Assembly: GCA_025526915.1 (NCBI GenBank)
Contig: JAHLKH010000125.1
Location: 18,245-82,244 of the forward strand
DNA from: Entophlyctis helioformis
Taxonomy: Eukaryota; Chytridiomycota; Chytridiomycetes; Chytridiales; Chytriomycetaceae
DNA: 64,000 nucleotides
Direction of reading: 5' to 3'
The notes beneath the pieces were generated by a model, which did no database searches, had not been told where the DNA came from, and saw nothing but the letters and a program-made list of their open reading frames with translations. The translations under genes and the position numbers were made by a program. Each line of letters opens with the position of its first letter. Position 1 is the stretch's first letter. Shown here in pieces: positions 59,601-64,000 of the stretch.

Positions 59601-60024
59601 CTTGCACGGCCTTGGCTGATGCGAATGCGTCGAGGCCAGGTGCGATGCCCCAGCAAACGACAATCGGCAGCAGCGTCTCGAGTGCCAAGCGATCCCGAGC
59701 GCCGTCAACATCCTCGTCTGCATCTGCACCTTCACGATCGTCGGGAGCTGGAGCACCGCTGGCGTCCTGTGCAAGGGCCTCGATGGCCTGCTGCGTCTCG
59801 ATCAGGCAGTCCAGACAGGCACGGGCATATGCAGCCTTGACGGCATCCAGGTCCAGTTCATCCGGTGCCAGGTGCAGCTGCGACAGCCGAGCGACCAGCG
59901 TATCTGAAAACGACAGCGACTTGGTCTTGTCCAGCGATGCAGCGCCAGCGCCAGCGTCAGCCGAAGTTGCCGCCAGCACAGACGCTCGTGCAAGCGCCGA
60001 TGGCAGCCGACGATTCCCGGTCAT
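56617..60024 (-). CDS. RTP1: RNA polymerase II assembly factor Rtp1 / TANGO6
   Basis: HEAT-repeat protein needed for cytoplasmic assembly or nuclear import of RNA polymerase II. The first exon (60024 to ~58560) starts MTGNRRLPSALARASV and holds SSHGLFLVDLLRRRHLAQIM and PARFVRFLLTGRSRRVYKLT. Middle exons carry KNTRQVLQFVRSLLVDADGE and the acidic EDDDDDEEEEGD. The later RTP1_C1-type block is LPVRARGMAILRRLV, then LDDEDTYIYLNAIKGLSALT and SLDYRLRLGEALMQTIQRCG. The C-terminal part is RSSALSLLSRVAEVAPLALL and VVTISSLLRSLQGDARRVLS, stopping at 56617-56619. A (Q)n tract lies at 59536-59562. The first codons overlap the longest possible N-terminus of RRP17 on the other strand. Confidence 0.85.
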
Positions 60025-60047
60025 TTGTGGTTTGCGGCCAAACGGCA

Positions 60048-60709
60048 ATGGGCTACAATCAGCGGAAACCAAAGAAGGCCGGCAAGGACGCCAAGAGCAA
60101 GGCCGGCAAAGCCATTGGCGGCGGGTCCGGCCGTCGCAGCACACCGGCCGTCGAGCTCATCACATACGACGACAAGGCCCGCCAGTGAGCCAGCCTGCAT
60201 CCCGCACTCTTGATCCAGCCAGGCCCGGCAGACTGCCACGGCTGCCCAGCCCAGGCCAGTCGCTGACCCAAAGTTTTTTCGACAGCGAGTTCCTGACAGG
60301 CTTCCACAAGCGCAAGGTGGCCGAGAAGAAGAAGCGCGTCGAAAAGGCCATCAACCGGGCCAAGGAAGAGAAGCGAGAGCACCGCCGCGAGAAGTCGAGC
60401 AGACTCACGACCGCATACCCTGCGCTCGAGCGCATCGAGGCCATCAGTCGCGGTGCTGCGGCTGCCAAGGCCCGCGCCGAGGCAGCAGCCCTGTCTGGCG
60501 GCAGCGCGGACAATGACGATCTCGACGATGCAGTCGCTGCCGGATCGGACGGAGCAGAGGACGACGGCGCCGGTGCTCGTGGCCTCCGTGGGCGTGGCCC
60601 GCTTGCGCCGTCCAAAGTGGCTGCAAACAAGGCGTCCGTGTCGACGATCAAGACCAAGAAGAAGCTGACAACCGTCACAGTCACAGAGATGGACACGGAC
60701 GACTTGTGA
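60048..60709 (+). CDS. RRP17: Nucleolar 5'-3' exonuclease Rrp17/NOL12
   Basis: Ribosome biogenesis factor. Exons 60048-60184 and 60286-60709, 186 aa. VELITYDDKARH from exon 1 joins EFLTGFHKRKVAEKKKR across an intron, recreating the family signature 'R.EFLTGFHKRK..RKK'. A long Lys/Glu/Arg helix (AINRAKEEKREHRREKS) and an Ala/Asp-rich tail follow, ending TVTEMDTDDL. The start MGYNQRKPKKAG is chosen. An in-frame ATG at 60000 would overlap the 5' end of the divergent RTP1 gene. Confidence 0.85.
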
Positions 60710-60832
60710 TGGGCTATGGCAATGGGAAGGGGCAGCCATTGTGGATGACAGAGTGGGATGCAATGAGGTGCTATGCGGTGCAGATATTGGGGATGGACGC
60801 ATGGGGGCGGGCCACGGCGTATAAAGAAACCA

Positions 60833-62189
60833 TTATGTATTCGCAAAGATGCCGCTGAATGCAGACGAAAGAGCGCGCTGCTGCGCAATCGATGGCTGGA
60901 ACCCGCCTGCACGCAGCACCACGGCCTTGTCTTCCGAGCGAAAAGCCTGTGTCATGCTGTGTTGGCAAGGGGGATGTTTGTTGGCGGGGTGACGGTTCAG
61001 CATGAGCGCATGCACAGGGCGTGACGCACGACATGGATAGGCACGTACGGATCTGTAAAGTTTGTTCCCTGTGCGTAGTAGATGGGATCATAGTAGAGGC
61101 CGTCAAATGGCTCAAACGGACCGTCGTCAGCAAGCATGTCCATGTTCTCCATGTCATTGTCCATGATATCGTCGATCTGGAATGTGGGCAGTTCAACTGG
61201 CCGCAATCCAAGCTGCGTCCGCTTTGACTTTGACTCTTTGACAATGCTCTTGACGTCGGCTTCGCCCGACGCCTGTCGAGGCAAGCCACACACGGAACGG
61301 CGCAGTGAGTGCACTTGTCAGAGACGCGCGAGCGTGCAGCGTGCATCGTACCAGCTTGTTGATAATGTCTGCCTGCTCCTGCTTCTTTGCTTTGGCTTCT
61401 TCCTCGACCTGTGCAATGTACGCCTCTTTGCGCAGCTGCTTCTCTCGCTTCTCTCGCTCCAACCGCAGAGACGCCATCTTGTCTTCTGTCATCTGACGCG
61501 ACATGTTGGCAGCAATAATGTCCTTGTTTTCAAGCCGAAACCGCTCGATGCGCTCCTGCGTCTGCTGCACATCGACGTCTTCGATGAGGTTGAACACTGG
61601 ATGCGACAGAGCAAAGTGTCAGGCAGGCAGGCAGGCATGTGCGATCCAAGGAGAGCAAGGTGCGCACTAATCTCCTCGACTTCTTCCAGATAGTCGTTGT
61701 AAGCGCGAAGGTTGCCGCCCAAAGTCCTCGAGACGCTTGTTGAAGCTATGCATTTGCGTCGGGGGCGAAAGAAGCCAGGCACGCGAGGGTCGGTGAGACT
61801 CGATGCGGCTCTGCATGAGCAGGTGGGCATCCGCAGCCACTTACTAGCGACCGACTTTCTTGCGGATCTGGATCTCCTTCTCGACATGGAGATCCTCAAA
61901 GGTCTGAGCGACAAAGTTGCTCTTGCGCAGTGTGACTTTGCAGATGGGGCACGGTGCAGGGCCAGACAAGAACAGGCGGTTGATGCACGACTCGCACCTG
62001 GGACCAGGCAGCCGGTCAGCCAGGCAGCCGGCGGAGCGTTTCGTCCAGTGAGCAGCGTCCCAAGACCCAGCCAGCATGGACCACTCACATCTTGTGGAAG
62101 CAGGGCGAGACAAGCAGCCGCATGGTGGGGTTGAGGTAGCGGTCCGACTTGCAGACTGGACACCGCTCGTTGTCGATGTCCAGCTCCAT
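60833..62189 (-). CDS. TFB3: TFIIH/CAK assembly factor MAT1 (Tfb3), RING-finger protein
   Basis: Holds the Cdk7/Kin28-cyclin kinase module to TFIIH. Exon 1 (62089-62189) starts MELDIDNERCPVCKSDRYLN and, with exon 2, builds the RING: LLVSPCFHK, MCESCINRLFLSGPAPCPIC and KVTLRKSNFVAQTFED. Then come FNKRLEDF, GNLRAYNDYLEEVEEI, a charged coiled coil (RQMTEDKMASLRLEREKREK), and the C-terminal exon GGFQPSIAQQRALSSAFSGI, matching the human end 'SLACHRALQDAFSGLF'. One extra G in a GGG run (near 61725) breaks the frame between LEDF and GNLRAY. An in-frame upstream ATG at 62267 is an alternative start. Confidence 0.92.
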
Positions 62190-62610
62190 CAGCGCCGAGC
62201 CGGCCGGCTTTGTCGTCGCGGTGGTTTGTCGTTGTCGCCATCTGGACTCGCTGGGCCTGGATAACATGCCAGCACATGCGAGTCAGCAGCCAGCATGGAC
62301 GGCCAGCGGCCGGCGCACATCCGCGAGCATGGCACCAACAAGAGTGGGACGGTTGAGGTCAGTCGAGCATGCCCAGATTGGCTCAACCAGCGGATCTGTC
62401 CAGTCACGTGCTTTCCACGTGACCATCCAGCCACGTCCAGCCACGTCCGTTGGGTCTGAGTGCCCTTCGGCTTGACCGGCCACAGCGCAATCGAGGTAGA
62501 TGGCAGGACCCGCTCGCCGATGTGCGCCGCCCGCGGTCGCCTGTGCTGGCTGCTGACCCGTGCGCCACGGCAGGATTCGCAGACGCCCAGCAGTGTTGCA
62601 GCAGGCACAT
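62190..62610. promoter_or_regulatory. Divergent promoter with paired CACGTG boxes
   Basis: 421 bp between MAT1 (-) and the NT-C2 gene (+). CACGTG occurs at 62405-62410 and 62416-62421 as GTCACGTG-n5-CACGTGAC. Two CCACGTCC half-like sites follow at about 62431 and 62441. The pair closely resembles the one at 20944-20965. Confidence 0.5.
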
Positions 62611-64000
62611 ATGGACTTGTTCGTTCCGTCCGAGCCGCAAAGCCAAGTTCCACTGCCGCTGCACCATCCACGACCTGTCCAACCTGCCGTATGTGTCTGG
62701 ACTCTACTACGCCAAGTGGAGGCTCGTTGCCGGCGGCTCGTCCAAGGGCGTCTCGCACAAGTACGTTTGCCGTTTGCCGCCTGCCGTGTGCTGTCAGCCA
62801 TCAGCCATCAGCCATCAGCCATAAGCCGACGTCTCGCCCGCTGCCCAGCATAGCCACCAGACGACGCTGTGTTGCAGCAGCACGGCAGTACAGCAGCACA
62901 GCAGCACAGCAGCGCAGTCGCAAGCCATGCAAGCCATGCAAGCCATGCATGCATCGATCCCTTCTGCGCTGCTCTGCACGGCTGCCTCTGCCAACCAGCC
63001 GCTCTGCCACATAACTGCCCAGAGACGTCACACTGACGAGTTGTCTGCCTCTGCTTCCAACCAATCCGACACTGCCTCGTGCGTCTGGCACGTCCGCATG
63101 ATCATCCGTCCTTTGTGCCGCGGGCCATTTTCCCGCATCTTCGTGACTGCACGGCACTGCACGGCCCATCTGCCTGCCAACCGTATCGGCCGGGACGCCC
63201 TGCCACACTCGGCCCTCGGCCACTCGACCCTCGCGATGCTGTCGCAGAGCAACAGTCAAAGACCACCAGGTCTTTTGGAACACTGCTGCCGAGTTCGACG
63301 TCGTGATGGTCATTGGCAAGGACGACTCGGTGCTGCAACCAACGCCGCTCCGCATCAGCATCAAGCAGGCATGCTGCATACCCCTTGGCTGACTGTGCTC
63401 TATCCGTTCGACTAACGGCTCTCGTGGCTGGACATGTACACTGCAGGAGATCAATGGCGCACGGCATTCTGAAAAGGTCGGCGCAATAGAGATCAACTTG
63501 GCAGAAGCCGTTGGCCAGCAAGGACTCTCCAGACGCATGCTCCTCCAGGAAACCAAAGTCAACTCGCTGTTGAGAGTGCGTCTCGTTTGGAAGCAGCACG
63601 TCAATGCAGCCCTCTGATGAACAGACTCACTGACCATACGCCCCTTACTGATACTTGACAGATATCTGTTGAAATGACGCTTGTCAAGGGCGATGTGTCT
63701 TCCTTCAAAGTGTACGTCTGGCACCTCGGCATGGATGCCGTTGGCACCAGACGACTGACTATTCCGTCCAACAGACCCGCTTCAAGCACAAGGACTGGCT
63801 TCGAGTCACCGCTGGATGCCGTCCGCGGAGACTCTTTAGAACGGCCCAACGTGTCTGGCGCGAATCAGCACTTGAATGGATACGAGCCGGTAAGCCCACG
63901 ATCGTGGTAGCTGGGTCCTGACATGCACGACAGTCTCTGACACGAGCCTCGCTAGTCTTCGATTCTGTCGCGGTTGAGTACGGTTGGCGGCAGCTCTGAA
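62611..64000 (+). CDS. NT-C2 (EEIG1/EHBP1 N-terminal C2) domain protein, 3' end outside window
   Basis: Membrane- or actin-linked C2 domain found at the N-terminus of EEIG1, EHBP1 and many fungal proteins. MDLFVPS is followed, after one extra base near 62630, by RKAKFHCRCTIHDLSNLPYV, YYAKWRLVAGGSSKGVSHK, VKDHQVFWNTAAEFDVVM, LRISIKQEINGARHSEKVG, IEINLAEAVGQ and ISVEMTLVKGD. These are the NT-C2 strands in order. Exons: 62611-62760, 63248-63368, 63447-63575, 63662-63711, 63775-63889, 63956 onward. Intron 1 (487 nt) is long and repeat-rich; intron 2 has a GC donor (63369, CAG|GCATGC). The Ser-rich part after the C2 domain continues past the window. Confidence 0.75.
62795..62955. repeat. Cluster of short tandem repeats in NT-C2 gene intron 1
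   Basis: CAGCCAT units (62795-62822), an (AGCAGCAC)n run (~62877-62922) and AAGCCATGC units (62925-62953) follow one another inside the intron. Confidence 0.8.

Noticed and set aside
60833..61035. MAT1 ending at the in-frame stop near 61018
   Set aside because: Splicing after ..TDPY to an exon with GGFQPSIAQQRALSSAFSG restores the conserved C-terminus of the family.

Overview
The window is nuclear DNA of a GC-rich, intron-dense, gene-packed eukaryote. It encodes HYDIN (ciliary central pair) next to a CIBAR1/FAM92 ciliary-base BAR protein. Alongside these are fungal-type housekeeping genes: Tlg2-type syntaxin, Cox5, Sgf73, Not1, Rtp1, Rrp17 and Tfb3/MAT1. This combination points to a zoosporic, flagellated fungus, most likely a chytrid. 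Most introns are 45-110 nt; intergenic gaps are usually 50-600 bp.

Layout. 1-17.3 kb: 3' part of HYDIN, then CIBAR1 79 bp downstream, both on +. 17.4-20.7 kb: NAC-alpha (-) and syntaxin-16/Tlg2 (+) share a divergent promoter. 20.7-30.8 kb: an accessory island with an unrecognised 6-exon gene (-) and, divergently, a 19-exon gene (+). That gene encodes an XPG/FEN-like nuclease domain at its N-terminus and a Fanzor (eukaryotic TnpB-like, RuvC + C4 zinc finger) nuclease at its C-terminus. 31-35 kb: COX5, NXT1 and SGF73/ATXN7 (+). 35.2-41.7 kb: NOT1 (-). 42-47.8 kb: NAA10 and SmD2 (+), NAD+ synthetase (-), SmE (+). 48.2-52.4 kb: a second accessory stretch with an unknown gene, an F-box-like/ankyrin gene and a retroelement remnant 25 bp upstream of tRNA-Arg(ACG). 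52.5-64 kb: ZUP1 (-), GPKOW/Spp2 (+), RTP1 (-), RRP17 (+), MAT1 (-), and the 5' part of an NT-C2-domain gene (+).

Working together. Four products belong to splicing or mRNA metabolism (SmD2, SmE, GPKOW, NOT1). Three belong to transcription (Sgf73, MAT1, Rtp1), one to mRNA export (NXT1), and two act co-translationally on nascent chains (NAC-alpha, NAA10). HYDIN and CIBAR1 form a ciliary pair. The most unusual item is the XPG-Fanzor gene.

Quality note. Sixteen places need a 1-nt frame correction to keep a protein family aligned, and 13 of these look like a missing base. I treat them as probable consensus errors; they make several genes look broken. Coordinates and exon joins were read by eye from the sequence. 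No search was run.
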